DNA of 64,000 nt from assembly GCA_029215795.1 (NCBI GenBank), contig JARDYH010000007.1, positions 95,805,263 to 95,869,262 of the forward strand, read 5' to 3'. Made by a program: the position numbers and the translations under genes. The notes under the pieces are model-generated. The model had not been told where the DNA came from and ran no database searches. It worked only from the letters and a program-made list of their open reading frames with translations. Shown here one piece after another: positions 33,278-44,690 of the stretch. Positions within the stretch are counted from its first letter, which is position 1, and each line of letters starts with the position of its first letter. Source of the stretch: Anniella stebbinsi (Eukaryota > Chordata > Lepidosauria > Squamata > Anniellidae).

Positions 33278-35350
33278 GACCCTAATGAGAAAAGGAGTCC
33301 AAGACTGGTGGGAGACTTTTAAAAAGGAAATTTTACAGGCACAATTACAAACAATTCCAACAAGGAAAAAGATAGAAGACAACAGAAGAAACCAATGTGG
33401 CTCCACAAAAAGCTTAGAGATGACATGAAAATAAAAAAGGATACATATAGGAAGTGGAAGGAAGGCCAAGCTACAAAAGAAGAGTACAGACAGGTAGCAC
33501 AGAAGTGCCGGAATGGTATCAGGAAAGCTAAAGCATAGAATGAGCTGAGGCTAGCAAGGGATGCTAATAGCAATAAAAAGGCTTTCTTCAGATATGTGAA
33601 TAGTAAAAGACAGAGGAAAGAAATGGTGGTTCAACTGCTTCATGAGGATGGCAAATTGGTAACAGATGACAAAGAAAAGGCTGAAGTGCTCAATTTCTAC
33701 TTTGGCTCAGTCTTCTCCCAAAAGTGGGTCTATGACCCCACTGGAAAAAGTGAAGTACAAGCAGGATTGTAGTTTGAGCTTGATAAACAAATGGTCCAGG
33801 AGCACCTAATTTCTTTGAATGAGTTCAAATCTCCAGGGCCCGATGAACAGCATCCTAGAGTATTAAAGGAGTTGGCAGAAGAACTCTCAGAACCACTGTC
33901 TATTATCTTTGCAAAATCATGGAAGACGGGTGAAGTGCCAGATGACCGGAGGAGGGCTAATGTTGTCCCTATCTTCAAAAAGGGCAAAAAGGAGGAACCT
34001 GGAAACTACAGACCAGTCAGTCTGACATCCATCCCAGGGAAATTTTTGAAACAGATTATATAGAAGTCAGGCTGTAAACACCTTGAAAACAATGCAGTGA
34101 TTACTAGAAGCTAGCATGAATTTGTCAAGAACAAATCCTGTCATCATGTTTTGATCAGGTAACCTCCCTTGTGGACTGTGGGAATGCTGTGGATATAGTA
34201 TATCTTGACTTCAGCAAAGCTTTTGACAACGTGCCACATGTCATTCTGATTAGCAAACTAGCTAAAAGTGGGCTAGCTGGAATAGCTATTAGGTGGATCC
34301 ACAGTTGGCTACAGAATCGGACTCAAAGAGTGCTTATCAATGTTACCTTTTCACATAGTGGGGAGGTAACTAGTGGGGTACCGCAGGGCTCAGTCCTGGG
34401 TCCAGTGCTCTTCAACGTTTTTATTAATGACTTGGACGGGGAGGTGCAGGGAATGCTTATCAAATTTGCAGAAGACACAAAATTGGGTGGGATCACTAAT
34501 ACCCTGGAAGACAGAAACAAACTCCAAAGTGATTTTGATGGGCTTGAGTGCTGCGCTGAAAATGACAGAATGAAATTTAATGGGGATGAATCCCAAGTTT
34601 TACACCTAGGAAAAAGAAACCAAATGCACAGTTACAAGATGGGGGATTCTTGGCTCAGCAATACTACAAGCGAGAAAGATCTTGGAATTGTTATAGATCA
34701 CAAACTGAATAGGAGCCAACAGTTTGGTGTGGCTGCAAAAAAGCAAATGCTATTTTGGGTTGCATTAATAGAAGTATAGCTTCCAAATCGTGCGAGGTAC
34801 TGGTTCCCCTCTAGTCGGCACTGGTTAGGCCCCATCTTGAGTATTGCATCTAGTTCTGGGCACCACACCAAGAAGGATGCAGACAAGCTGGAGCATGTTC
34901 AGAGGAGGGCAACAAGGATGATCAGGGGTCTGAAAACAAATCCCTATGAGGAGAGACTGAAAGAACTGGGCATGTTTAGCTTGGAGAAGAAAAGATTGAG
35001 GGAAAACATGATAGCACTCTTCAAATACTTGAAAGGTCACACAGAGGAGGGCAAGGATCTCTTCTCGATCATCCCGGAGTGCAGGACACGGAATAATGGG
35101 CTCAAGTTACAGGAAGCCTGATTCTGGCTGGATATCAGAAAAAACTTCCTGATTGTTAGAGCAGTACGACAATGGAACCAATTACCTAGGGAGGTTGTGG
35201 GCTCTTCCACACTGTTGGCATTCAAGAGGCAGCTGGACAGCCATCTGTCAGGGATGCTTGAAGGTGGATTCCTGCACTGAGCAGGAGGTTGGACTCGATG
35301 GCCTTATAGGCCCCTTCCAACTCTACTATTCAATGAGTCTATGATTCTAT
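33278..35350 (+). mobile_element. CR1-type LINE, 5'-truncated, plus strand
   Basis: Starts in the linker between endonuclease and RT (near AATGAGAAAAGGAGTCCAAG) and continues through RT to the tail (GGACTCGATGGCCTTATAGG, then TATGATTCTAT at 35350). It is the longest plus-strand CR1 here and nearly collinear with the minus-strand copy at 2.5-5 kb, which shows the same truncated class. Confidence 0.88.
33560..35121 (+). pseudogene. CR1 reverse transcriptase remnant
   Basis: Blocks in order: 33791-34063 with KSPGPDEQHPRVLKELAEEL and GNYRPVSLTSIPGKFLKQ; 34171-34779 with DIVYLDFSKAFDNVPH, SGVPQGSVLGPVLFNVFIND and the catalytic box as FAEDTKLGG (34465-34491), the first Asp of the usual DD pair changed to Glu; then, after a frameshift near 34740, 34837-35121 with [20 protein letters not shown]. 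The catalytic change alone would abolish activity. Stops and frameshifts confirm a dead copy. Confidence 0.86.
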
Positions 35351-35489
35351 TACTTTTGTCCAGCAGTTAGATAATACAATGAACCTGAAGGATAGGAAAT
35401 TCGAGACAGATAAAAGGATGTATGGGATTCTTTTCCACAGCATTTGGAGAAGTCATCAACTTAGAAGGCTCAAAAAGGGAAATGCATTG

Positions 35490-35516
35490 AGGATATGGCT
35501 ATAAATGGCTATTAAT
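35490..35516 (+). repeat. Interspersed repeat copy 2, left part
   Basis: GAGGATATGGCTATAAATGGCTATTAAT matches the start of the repeat at 8985 (GGAGAATAAGGCTATCAATG). The rest of the copy lies beyond the foldback element, at 38384. Confidence 0.55.
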
Positions 35517-36453
35517 TAGGGATGTGCACTGACCCCCCGGATCGGATCGGATAGCGGATCGGAATCGGACCTGGGGGGTCGGATCGGATCGGATCGGATC
35601 GGAGGCTGGTCGGATCGGATCGGACCAGATGTCCGATCCGGATCGGACGCCATTTTGAATGCTTTTTCCCATAGCCAAGTATTGTTTTACAAAAACGCCT
35701 ATAACTTTTTCATTTTTAAAGATAGAAGGATGAAACTTGGGGACATTGTAGACTGGTTAGGGATAGTTATCTGTGAGAAATTTCAGAAAGATTGGAGCTT
35801 GCCTTGTGTGGCAATTAATTTTTGAAACAATGAGGAAAGAAACACCTATAACTTTGTCATTTTTAAAGTTACACACATGAAACTTTGCCACATTGTAGGT
35901 GGTACCTTGGGACCCATGTGTATGAAATTTCGGAAACGTAGGTGCTTGCCTTGTGTGGCAATTAATTTTTTAATAAATACCCAGGAATGCCTATAACTTT
36001 GTCATTTGTAAAGTTACACACATGAAACTTTGCCACATTGTAGGTGGTACCTTGGGACCTATGTGTGTGAAATTTCAAAAACGTAGGTGCTTGCCTTGTA
36101 TGGCAATTAATTTTAGAAAAATGGGTAGTAGTGGGGTAAATACAGTTACGCCTCCCATTTTTTTATTTTTTAAGATACAAACAGGAAACATGGGCACATT
36201 ACAGAGAACACTTCACTTGATAGGTGTGTAAAATTTCAGACAGCTGGGTCCAGGCATGTGGTGGCAATTAATTTTTGAAACAATGAGGAAAGAAACGCCT
36301 ATAACTTTTTTATTTTAAAAGTTAGAAGTCTGAACATTGCTCACTTTGTAGATGGGTTAGGGGTAGATATGTGTCAGAAATTTCAGAATGATAGGTCCAG
36401 GCATTTGATGGCTATGGAATTTTTAAATTACATGTTTCAAAAAAATTTCTACA

Positions 36454-36703
36454 GAGGCCAGGTCTTCCTTTCCTCCCCCTCCCGCTTCCCGCGAAGAAAA
36501 GGAAACACTGTCTCGTCTCGATCCCTTTGATCCTTGCTAGTATCCATTACAGGGCTCGTGTCTGCTTGAGTAAAAAAGTGAAAGTAGGAAAGCAGACACG
36601 AGCCCTGTAATGGATACTAGCAAGGATCAAAGGGATCGAGACGAGACAGTGTTTCCTTTTCTTCGCGGGAAGCGGGAGGGGGAGGAAAGGAAGACCTGGC
36701 CTC
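36454..36703. repeat. Perfect palindrome with 114-bp arms and 22-base loop at the centre of the foldback element
   Basis: Arm 36454-36567 (GAGGCCAGGTCTTCC...TGTCTGCTT) and arm 36590-36703 are exact reverse complements by eye. The loop 36568-36589 is GAGTAAAAAAGTGAAAGTAG plus two bases. The composition, balanced and non-repetitive, differs sharply from the AT-rich units on either side. Confidence 0.93.
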
Positions 36704-37329
36704 TGTGGAACATTTTTTGAAACATTTAATCTAAAAATTCCATAGCCATCAAATGCCTGGACCTATCATTCTGAAATTTCTGACACATATCTACCCCTAA
36801 CCCATCTACAAAGTGAGCAATGTTCAGACTTCTAACTTTTAAAATAAAAAAGTTATAGGCGTTTCTTTCCTCATTGTTTCAAAAATTAATTGCCACCACA
36901 TGCCTGGACCCAGCTTTCGGAAATTTTACACACCTATCAAGTGAAGTGTTCCCTGTAATGTGCCCATGTTTCCTGTTTGTATCTTAAAAAATAAAAAAAT
37001 GGGAGGCGTAACTGTATTTACCCCACTACTACCCATTTTTCTAAAATTAATTGCCATACAAGGCAAGCACCTACGTTTTTGAAATTTAGCACACATAGGT
37101 CCCAAGGTACCTCCTACAATGTGGCAAAGTTTCATGTGTGTAACTTTAAAAATGACAAAGTTATAGGCATTCCTGGGTATTTATTAAAAAATTAATTGCC
37201 ACAAAACGCATGCACCAATCTTTCTGAAATTTCTCACAGATAACTATCCCTAACCAGTCTACAATGTGCCCAAGTTTCCTGTTTGTATCTTCAAAAATAA
37301 AAATGTGGGAGGCATAACTGTATTTCTCA

Positions 37330-37440
37330 GTGGGAAAGTGCAATGCAATGATTCCCTATGGGAAAGTGCAATGCAATGATTCCCTATGGGAAAGTACTGT
37401 CCAATGAATCCTTATGGGCAAGTGCTGTCCAATGAATCCC
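37330..37440. repeat. Short tandem units within the foldback right arm
   Basis: GGGAAAGTGCAATGCAATGA and variants (GGGCAAGTGCTGTCCAATGA) repeat four times with a period of about 30 bp. Confidence 0.85.
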
Positions 37441-38383
37441 TCATTGTTTCAAAAATTAATTGCCACACCAGGCAAGCACCAATGTTTCTGAAATTTTACA
37501 CACATATCAAGTGAAGTGTTCCCTGTAATGTGCCCAAGTTTCCTGTTTGTATCTTCAAAACTAAAAAAATGGGAGGCGTAACTGTATTTACCCCACTACT
37601 ACCCATTTTTCTAAAATTAATTGCCACACAAGGCAAGCACCTATGTTTCTGAAATTTTACACACATAGGTCCCAAGGTACCACCTACAATGTGGCAAAGT
37701 TTCATGTGTGTAACTTTAAAAATGACAAAGTTATAGGTGTTTCTTTCCTCATTGTTTCAAAACTTAATTGCCACACAAGGCAAGCTCCAATGTTTCTGAA
37801 ATTTCACTCACATATCAAGGCAAGTGGTATCTGTAATGTGCCCAAGTTTCCTGTTTGTATCTTAAAAAATAAAAAAATGGGAGGCGTAACTGTATTTACC
37901 CCACTACTACCCATTTTTCTAAAATTAATTGCCACACAAGGCAAGCACCTATGTTTCTGAAATTTCACACACATAGGTCCCAAGGTACCTCCTACAATGT
38001 GGCAAAGTTTCATGTTTGTAACTTTAAAAATGACAAAGTTATAAGCATTCCTGGGTATTTATTAAAAAATTAATTGCCACAAAACGCATGCACCAATCTT
38101 TCTGAAATTTCTCACAGATAACTATCCTTAACCAGTCTACAATGTCCCCAAGTTTCATCCTTCTATCTTTAAAAATGAAAAAGTTATAGGCGTTTTTGTA
38201 AAACAATACTTGGCTATGGGAAAAAGCATTCAAAATGGCGTCCGATCCGGATCGGACCTCATCGGATCGGATCGGATCGGATCGGAGGTTGGTCGGATCG
38301 GATCGGATCGGATCGGATTTTCCCGATTTTGGGTCGGATCGGATTCGGATCGTGGATCGGATCCGATCCGATGCACACCCCTA

Positions 38384-38590
38384 CTATTAATCATGATGAC
38401 CATGTGCTTTCTCAAGGATCATAAGGAGCAGGCCTCTGACTATCAGTTCCTGGGAGACAGCAACAGGAGAGGCTTCTTATCCTAATGTCCTGCTTTGGGC
38501 TCCCCATAGGCATCTGGCTGGCCATTGTGGAAAACAGGTTGATGGACAAGAGAGAAGCCTTTGTCCTGTTCAGGAGGGGCTTTTCTTATG
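38384..38590 (+). repeat. Interspersed repeat copy 2, right part
   Basis: Continues the repeat interrupted at 35516. TCATGATGACCATGTGC through ATGTCCTGCTTTGGGCTCCC and GGGGCTTTTCTTATG correspond to the copy ending at 9225. Confidence 0.6.
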
Positions 38591-39312
38591 TTTTGACTAT
38601 TAAGCAATTTAAGAGATGTCCGGTTTCAAACCCTGGTGGAGTTCTGTGAGATAAGCTGGCTTCTCGTTGCAATGAAGAACTTGAGAAATGCCAGGTCCCC
38701 TTCCTAAAAATGTCCAAGGCTGATATTTTCCCAATTGTTCCAAACTTAGAAATCTTATAGAACAACATTGTGACAAACGTCTTTTATTTCCGTTTAAATT
38801 CCCTTTGCTGAATGGGTTCCAATGCAGCTCATATGAACCGAGGTTCACAACAAGCAAGCATCTTTCTCAGAGAGCCTGAACACTCCCTTTTGTTGTGGGT
38901 GTCAGTCGAAAGATAGATATAATTTTGAAAATTGCAATGGAAAAAGAAAGACACAGAAAATTACCTCTTTCAACAATGTTAAGCCATTCTGTTCCATTAA
39001 TATATTTCTGAACCTGAATACTGCATAGAGAAAAGTACATTATCTCTGAGGATGAAGCAACTTGGTAATGTATTCTGGCCATAATGCAGCCTCATTCTGG
39101 ATGTAAAATGCAGGGTGTCGGAAATGCAAAGGAACACAGAGACTTGCTTAATACTGGGTTTAAAAACAACTAAATCAAATGGATGCATTATCCATAAACT
39201 TTCCAACCTGCCACTGGCTTATGTTCATTTCTTTCTTTTATTTTTAGGGTTCGAGTTTGCTATGATTATACTTTTTGAAATTAAAGCCCTTCCGGTCACT
39301 AGTCACACCGTA
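38591..39312. other. Unique non-coding DNA
   Basis: No repeat or gene recognised. It forms the left flank of the provirus. Confidence 0.4.
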
Positions 39313-39316
39313 CAGG

Positions 39317-40014
39317 TGTTGCATAAATTATGCTATTTCCAAGTGTCCAAAGTCCAGATATGAAACACTTGACGAAAGATCTCTTGAAGCTTTGGAAACT
39401 GATTTTATTCTGTGCAGAATATGTGACCTCTGGACGCTAACGCTGCTTTCCAGAGTCACACCACACCAAGGTTCAAACAATGCTGTTGTACTCCAAAAGT
39501 TACACGTCATCAGCCCTCATCCCATTGGTTTATAACCCCAGTGGCATCATTTGGCCAACTCTATTTTACTCTTGAGTAGTCCCTAGTAGTGGCCAGATGT
39601 GGCGTTGCATTGTCATGTGCTATTTTACTTGTACCCAGAGATGCTTTGCAACGTCCCTATCATTCCCTTATATGGTCATTTTGTCTCTCTCCAGGTGTGC
39701 CACGGTCACATCTGGATGAGTCACACTCCTGGTTACAATGGAGTCTGACCTGGAGAAGAAGGAGCAATAGCAATATTGACAAGCTCCTAGTTCTTGCGCC
39801 GCCAAATCTCTTGCAAGCAGCTTGACTTTTGCAGAAATGGATACAATGGACAGGCAGTGGGGAATGGGGATTTGGGGTGCTGTGTGTGGATGGTTTGGGT
39901 GTGCGTGTCAGCGAACACATGTAGGATGCATGTAAGATGCGTGTAAGATGCATGTCAGGGGAAATGGATGTGTTTTGGGGTGAAAATCATAGATCTGTTC
40001 AGATTTTTACAACA
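39317..40014 (-). repeat. 3' LTR of the provirus (subfamily A)
   Basis: Sense reading TGTTGTAAAAATCTG...TTTATGCAACA, 698 bp. It contains TATA-like words and AATAAA (TTTATT on the plus strand near 39403-39408). It shares with the LTR at 50550 the absence of a 43-bp segment found in the central LTR and the solo LTR, and the variant CTGATTTTATTCTG. These are the sister LTRs of one integration. Confidence 0.93.
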
Positions 40015-40024
40015 GTCCCCCCTC
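40015..40024 (-). promoter_or_regulatory. Polypurine tract, distal copy
   Basis: Sense GAGGGGGGAC directly abuts the start of the 3' LTR, the place where plus-strand DNA synthesis is primed. The same sequence abuts the central LTR at 43968-43977. Confidence 0.8.
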
Positions 40025-40491
40025 AAGGCTCTCCTTAATTGAAGGGGCTATTTGTGTTACCTCTAACTGGCTTTCTCATACCTGCATGTCTTGTAGGCAG
40101 CTGACAAAGAAGTTGCACATTGGAAACAGCAACCAGCAACCATACAGAAACATATAGCCAGAAAGACAGTCATTCTCACATAACAGCTTCTATTCTAATC
40201 TACTGGGAGTCACTTGTAAGCATATTTCTTACATATCAACCGCAACCTGTGTGTTGATCTGTGTTTTTCTATCAAAGTCTCCAGGGTTTGAGAAGTTAAA
40301 TACCTGTGACTTTGGAAAGGGTGTTCTTAATTATCACAATCTTACCATATTTTTCCATCAGCAAGGTACAGATACAATCATAACTATTCACTTTCAAGAA
40401 CCCATTACATTTCTACAAAGCAGGTTCTCACAAATTTTCCAGTCTCTTTCTGTGATATACACACACTCCCCTTTAGGAGTGTGAGTCAGTT

Positions 40492-40736
40492 TCATTCTTC
40501 TTCCAAGAACTCATCAGTTAGTAAGGCTGTCAAGTTGATGAGGTGGGCCACAAAAGGCAGCCTTCCTGTGTGTGTGACAAAGGAGCCATTCTGCAGGCCA
40601 AACAGGTGTTGTTGGTCTAGATTTTTGTGAGGTTTACAATAAGTTTCACAAACTGGTTCTCGTTCAGAGCTTCTCCGAGGGAGATCCAAACCAAAATCCC
40701 TCCCCTCGAGTGACATAGAAACCATAACAAGTTCAT
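40492..40736 (-). pseudogene. env stub, distal copy
   Basis: An ATG at 40736 (minus strand) overlaps the end of pol, as env does in gammaretroviruses. It opens 39 codons with a hydrophobic, signal-peptide-like start, an N-linked glycosylation motif (NLT) and then a TAG at 40617-40619. Further stops follow in that frame, and only about 600 bases separate it from the polypurine tract, so nearly all of the envelope coding region has been deleted. A longer frame at 40492-40779 in another register has no recognisable domain. The env call rests on position and the signal-peptide-like start; confidence is moderate. Confidence 0.5.
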
Positions 40737-41730
40737 GGCCCTTGCTTTTGCTTGAACAACAGCTTTGGGTCCGAATCACTTTTCTTCACTGACCACTTCT
40801 GCTCTTCTGGTGCTGTGTCAGCCTGGATTGTTGGTGGAGCTCTCTTGACACACGTGTAATGGGTCCACCTCTTTCTTCCGGCAACTTTAACAGCAGAGTT
40901 GGAAATCAGCAAAACTTGGTACAGCCCTCTTCATTTCTCAGCAAGAGGCTCGTCTTTTCAAGTTCGAATTAGGACCCAATCGCCTGGATTGAATGGGTGT
41001 GCAGGCACGTCCAAGGGCAGTCTTTGGAAAGGCATCACATACCTATGCAAGGTGGATAAAACGGACTGAAGGCCAATTACATGCTCTTGTATCTCTTGAC
41101 AACCTATCTCTAAATTCACATTTTCAGCTGCGGTCAGAGGCAGGATGCAAGGCGGCCTCCCATATATGGTTTCAAAAGGTGACAATTTAGACCTACCCCT
41201 TGGGGTGCACCTGATTCGCATAAGGGCAAGAGGCAATGCTTGTGGCCATTTCAATCTTGTCTCTATAGCTAGTTTTGTCAGGGCTGTTTTTAGAGTCCTG
41301 TTCATCTTTTCTACTTGGCCACTGGCTTGTTGCCTCCAAGGTGAGTGGAGAACCCATTCTATTCCCAGAGCTGTTGACACTTCATGAACTACCTGTGCAA
41401 TAAAGTGTGATTCTTGATCAGACTCTATTACCTCAGGCAGCAGGAAACGGGGAATGATTTCTTTCAAGAGGACTTTGGCTGTGGCCTGTGCCATGGCCTT
41501 CTTTGTGGCAAATGCTTCTATCTACTTCATGAGCTGGTCTACGATTGCTAGCAAGTATTTGTACCCAAGGGCTGGCATCAGCTCAGCAAAGTCAATTTGA
41601 AGTCTTTGAAATGGGTAGAAGGCCCATGGCCTGCCACCTTTAGGTTGGGGACGAGAGTGTCCCTTTGGGTTGGTTTTCTGACAAGTGGGGCAATTTGCCG
41701 CAGCTCTCTGCGTTTCAACATACAGTCCCT
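40737..41730 (-). pseudogene. pol: integrase core and C-terminal domain, distal copy
   Basis: The open part (40958-41494) covers the second half of the integrase core: the Asp of SDQESHF and the Glu of QASGQVEKMNRTLK, 35 residues apart, the DD35E spacing of retroviral integrases. It ends in the C-terminal domain at PGDWVLIRT. In-frame stops follow at 40958-40960 (TGA) and 40931-40933 (TGA), at places where the family normally has Trp. Readable sequence continues to the env overlap. Integrase would insert viral DNA into chromosomes in the nucleus. The N-terminal part is cut by the solo LTR at 41730. Confidence 0.85.
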
Positions 41731-42387
41731 GTTAGTAATTGAAAGGATTACAATTAAGAACGTATTATTTTTAAATGAGGAAGATCTGTAGTGAATGAGA
41801 GTAGAGATTGAGAACAAGTGTTCTGAATTAAAGAAGAAGACACACCTGAATTAACTGCATAAGTAAGAAAAGAAAAAGCTAAGCTTAGTCAGTCAAGTAA
41901 AGTTGTTCTGTCAGGTGGGGTGGTCAGTAAGATAGGGTTGGTTGGCAAATCAGTTGGTAAGCTGAGTAAGAAAGCTGAGTATGCAGAGGCTGGTGTGTTT
42001 TTTTGTTTCTGTAAATGCTGAAGTGAAAGTTCAGAAAAGCAAGCTGTCTGGAGAAGTAAACTGGAAGAACGTTGCGAGGAACAGGCAATGCAGTTCGTAT
42101 GAGAAAAAGAGCACAAGAAGGCAAAGGAATGCTTAAAGATTTTTTGCATCATTATTTTGTTAAAGGCTGCTCAAAGAAAGGAAAAGATTGTAAAGCATAA
42201 AGTTAAGTTGTTTTTCAGTTCATTATAAAAGCTTGCCTGATTAAGTAAAGTACTTCCTTAAAGAAAAATCCTTGTAGAAAGAAGTGATTTATCTAGTGTG
42301 TGAGAAGAAGTGACTCTGCTGAGATTTCAGTCTAGAGACAGAGAAAGAAAACAAACAAAACTACAAACAAAATATATATCACCAACA
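41730..42387 (+). mobile_element. Nested solo LTR of a different family in the distal pol
   Basis: The distal pol copy carries 658 extra bases here compared with the proximal copy, which reads ACAGTCCTGGTGCC continuously at about 45677. The insert starts TGTTAG and ends CCAACA, with a TATA box (ATTATAAAAGC near 42222). Flanks are GTCCC (41725-41729) and GTCCT (42388-42392). The empty site in the other copy reads GTCCT, so the left copy has mutated. A 5-bp duplication and TG...CA termini indicate an LTR. No internal region is present. Confidence 0.75.
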
Positions 42388-42392
42388 GTCCT

Positions 42393-43216
42393 GGTGCCAC
42401 CACTTCCCGTGTCATTAAGTCCCCCAGAGCACTCTCTTCCAGGTGAGTGCTTTGGTGTAAGGCTAGTACTAGCTGGATCAACAGAGGTCTTGGCAACACT
42501 ACTTTTCCTCCTGGAAGAGCCCATCATCTTTCTGAAGTCTTTGTTGCTTGGCACTCTTTGGCGACTGCTTCTTCTTTTGGTGAGTAAACTGGTGTTGTCT
42601 CTTTCCACTTGATCGGTAGGAGATTCAGCTGCTTTGCTGGTTCTGGCTCCAATCTCTCTATAGCTGCCTCTTTTGATGCCTCGTCTGCCAGTCGGTTCCT
42701 TTTTCATTCTTCTGGGCAACTGCTTTCCTATGCGCACGGACATGCATACTCAAAGTGGCTTCTTTCATGCTTCCAGCAGTCTTTCAATCTGTGGTCCATT
42801 GGCGATCTTCTGTCCTGATGAAGCCTCTCTCTCTCTATAGCATCTCATGCCCTCTGCATGTTCTAGAGCTTTTGCAAGTGCTGTCAACTCTGTAGCTTGC
42901 ACTGACCAGCTGGTTGGAAGTCTTTCTTTAAAGTCTCTCCTTTCAGGACTACTACAGCACAACCTGTGTAGCACTTGCCTCCTATGACACAACTGGGTCC
43001 GTCCACGTACATCTCTACTTCTTCTGAGGCACATCTTACAGGTCTGGTCGTGCGATTGTCAATTGCTCTAAGACTTCCACATAGTCATGTTCTATTGTTC
43101 CTTCTACTGGCATGAGGGTTGCTGGGTTCAGGATGTTGCTGAGTTTGAAGGTCAGTCCCGGTGTCCCTAGCAGGGCTATTTCATAGCGGGACTGTCTGCT
43201 GGGATTCAAAAGTTTT
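42393..43216 (-). pseudogene. pol: RNase H to integrase start, distal copy
   Basis: Collinear with 45677-46551 of the proximal copy. It contains the RNase H segment in broken frames and the linker into integrase. It ends abruptly at about 43216, where GGGATTCAAAAGTTTT departs from the proximal copy and runs within a few bases into the central LTR. Gag, protease and RT are therefore absent from this copy. At about 42463 it reads CTAGTACTAGCTGG without the U2 insert found in the other copy. Confidence 0.8.
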
Positions 43217-43221
43217 GGTTT

Positions 43222-43967
43222 TGTTGCATAAATTATGCTATTCCCAAGTGTCCAAAGTCCAGATATGAAACACTTGATGAAAGACCTCCTGAAGCTTTGG
43301 AAACTAATTTATTATTCTGCGCAGAATAGGTGACCTCCGGACGCTAACGCTGCTTTCCAGAGTCACACCACACCAAGGTTCAAACAATGCTTTTATACTC
43401 TAAAAGTTACACGTCATCAGCCCTCATCCCATTGGTTTCTAGCCCCAGTGACATCATTTGGCCAACTCTATTTTACTCTCAAGTAGTCCTGAGTAGTGGC
43501 CATATGTGGCATTGCATTGCCATGTGCTGTTTTACTGTACCCAGAGATGCTTTGCAACGTCTCTTCACTTCTATCATTCCCTTATATGGCCATTTTGTTC
43601 CTCTCCAGGTGTGCCACGGTCACATCTGGTTGAGTCACACTCCTGGTTCCTCTAAGTCAGGTAGCCTACGCGCGTCCCTGATTCTGTATAATGGAGTCTG
43701 ACCTGCAGAAGAAGGAGCAATAGCAATATTGACAAGCTCCTGGTTCTTGTGCTGCTAAATCACTTGCAAGCAGCTTGACTTTTGCAGAAATGGATACAAT
43801 GGACAGGAAGTGGGGAATGGGGCTTTGGGGTGCTGTGTGTGGACGGTTTGGGTGTGCGTGTCAGCGAACACATGTAGGATGCATGTAAGATGCGTGTAAG
43901 ATGCATGTCAGGGGAAATGGATGTGTTTTGGGATGAAAATCATAGATCTGTTCAGATTTTTACAACA
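43222..43967 (-). repeat. Central LTR (subfamily B)
   Basis: 746 bp. On its high-coordinate side it abuts a polypurine tract, so it is the 3' LTR of the proximal unit. On its low-coordinate side it abuts pol sequence rather than a primer binding site, so it is not a proper 5' LTR for the distal unit. Like the solo LTR at 17652 it keeps the roughly 43-bp segment (about 43647-43690) and CTAATTTATTATTCTG, unlike the outer LTRs. Confidence 0.92.
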
Positions 43968-43977
43968 GTCCCCCCTC
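43968..43977 (-). promoter_or_regulatory. Polypurine tract, proximal copy
   Basis: Same sequence and position relative to the LTR as at 40015-40024. Confidence 0.8.
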
Positions 43978-44445
43978 AAGGCTCTCCTTAATTGAAGGGG
44001 CTGGGTGTGTTACCTCTAACTGGTTCTCTCATACTTGCATGTCTTGTAGGCAGCCAACAAAGAAGTTGTACATTGGAAACAGCAACAGCAATGATACAGA
44101 AACATATAGCCAGAAAGACAGTCATTCTCACATAACAGCTTCTATTCTAATCTACTGGGAGTCACTTGTAAGCATATTTCTTACATATCAACCACAACCT
44201 GTGTGTTGATCTGTGTTTTTCTATCAAAGTCACCAGGGTTTGAGAAGTTAAATACCTGTGACTTTGGAAAGGGTGTTCTTAATTATCACAATCTTGCCAT
44301 ATTTTTCCATCAGCAAGGTGCAGATACAATCATAACTATTCACTTTCAAGAACCCATTACATTTCTACAAAGCAGGTTCCCACAAATTTTCTAGTCTCTT
44401 TCTGTGATATGCACACACACTCCCCTTTAGGAGTGTGGGTCAGTT

Positions 44446-44690
44446 TCATTCTTCTTCCAAGAACTCATCAGTTAGTAAGGCTGTCAAGTTGATGAGGTGG
44501 GCCACAAAAGGCAGCCTTCCTGTGTGTGTGACAAAGGAGCCATTCTGCAGGCCAAACAGGTGTTGTTGGTCTAGATTTTTGTGAGGTTTACAATAAGTTT
44601 CACAAACTGGTTCTCGTTCAGAGCTTCTCCGAGGGAGATCCAAATCAAAATCCCACCCCCCGAGTGACACAGAAACCATATCAAGTTCAT
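44446..44690 (-). pseudogene. env stub, proximal copy
   Basis: ATG at 44690, again overlapping the end of pol. It shows the same hydrophobic start and the same early TAG as the distal copy, with a few substitutions. The shared truncation shows that the loss of env predates or accompanied the event that made the two units. As in the distal copy, only about 470 bases remain before the polypurine tract. Confidence 0.5.

Larger units (their letters stand above)
35517..38383. mobile_element. 2.87-kb hAT-like foldback element
   Basis: Begins TAGGGATGTGCAC and ends TGCACACCCCTA, flanked by a perfect 8-bp duplication CTATTAAT (35509-35516 and 38384-38391). Both ends carry tandem GGATC-type words. 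Most of the element is one large inverted repeat: the left arm from 35517 to about 36567 pairs with the right arm from about 36590 to 38383. The right arm is longer because it contains extra copies of AT-rich units of roughly 130-300 bp (repeated phrase GCAATTAATTTT...GAAATTTC). The termini match the GC-rich element at 26051, but the interiors are unrelated. No transposase is encoded; the recurrent 69-codon frames reading MKLCHIVGGTLGPMCVKFQK are repeat units, not genes. Confidence 0.93.

Noticed and set aside
36022..38013. Recurrent 69-codon frames starting MKLCHIVGGTLGPMC
   Set aside because: Copies of one AT-rich repeat unit on both arms of the foldback element; no sign of coding use.
40492..40779. 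95-codon frame conserved in both proviral copies (also 44446-44733)
   Set aside because: It is out of register with the env start, has no domain, and its conservation follows from recent common origin of the copies.
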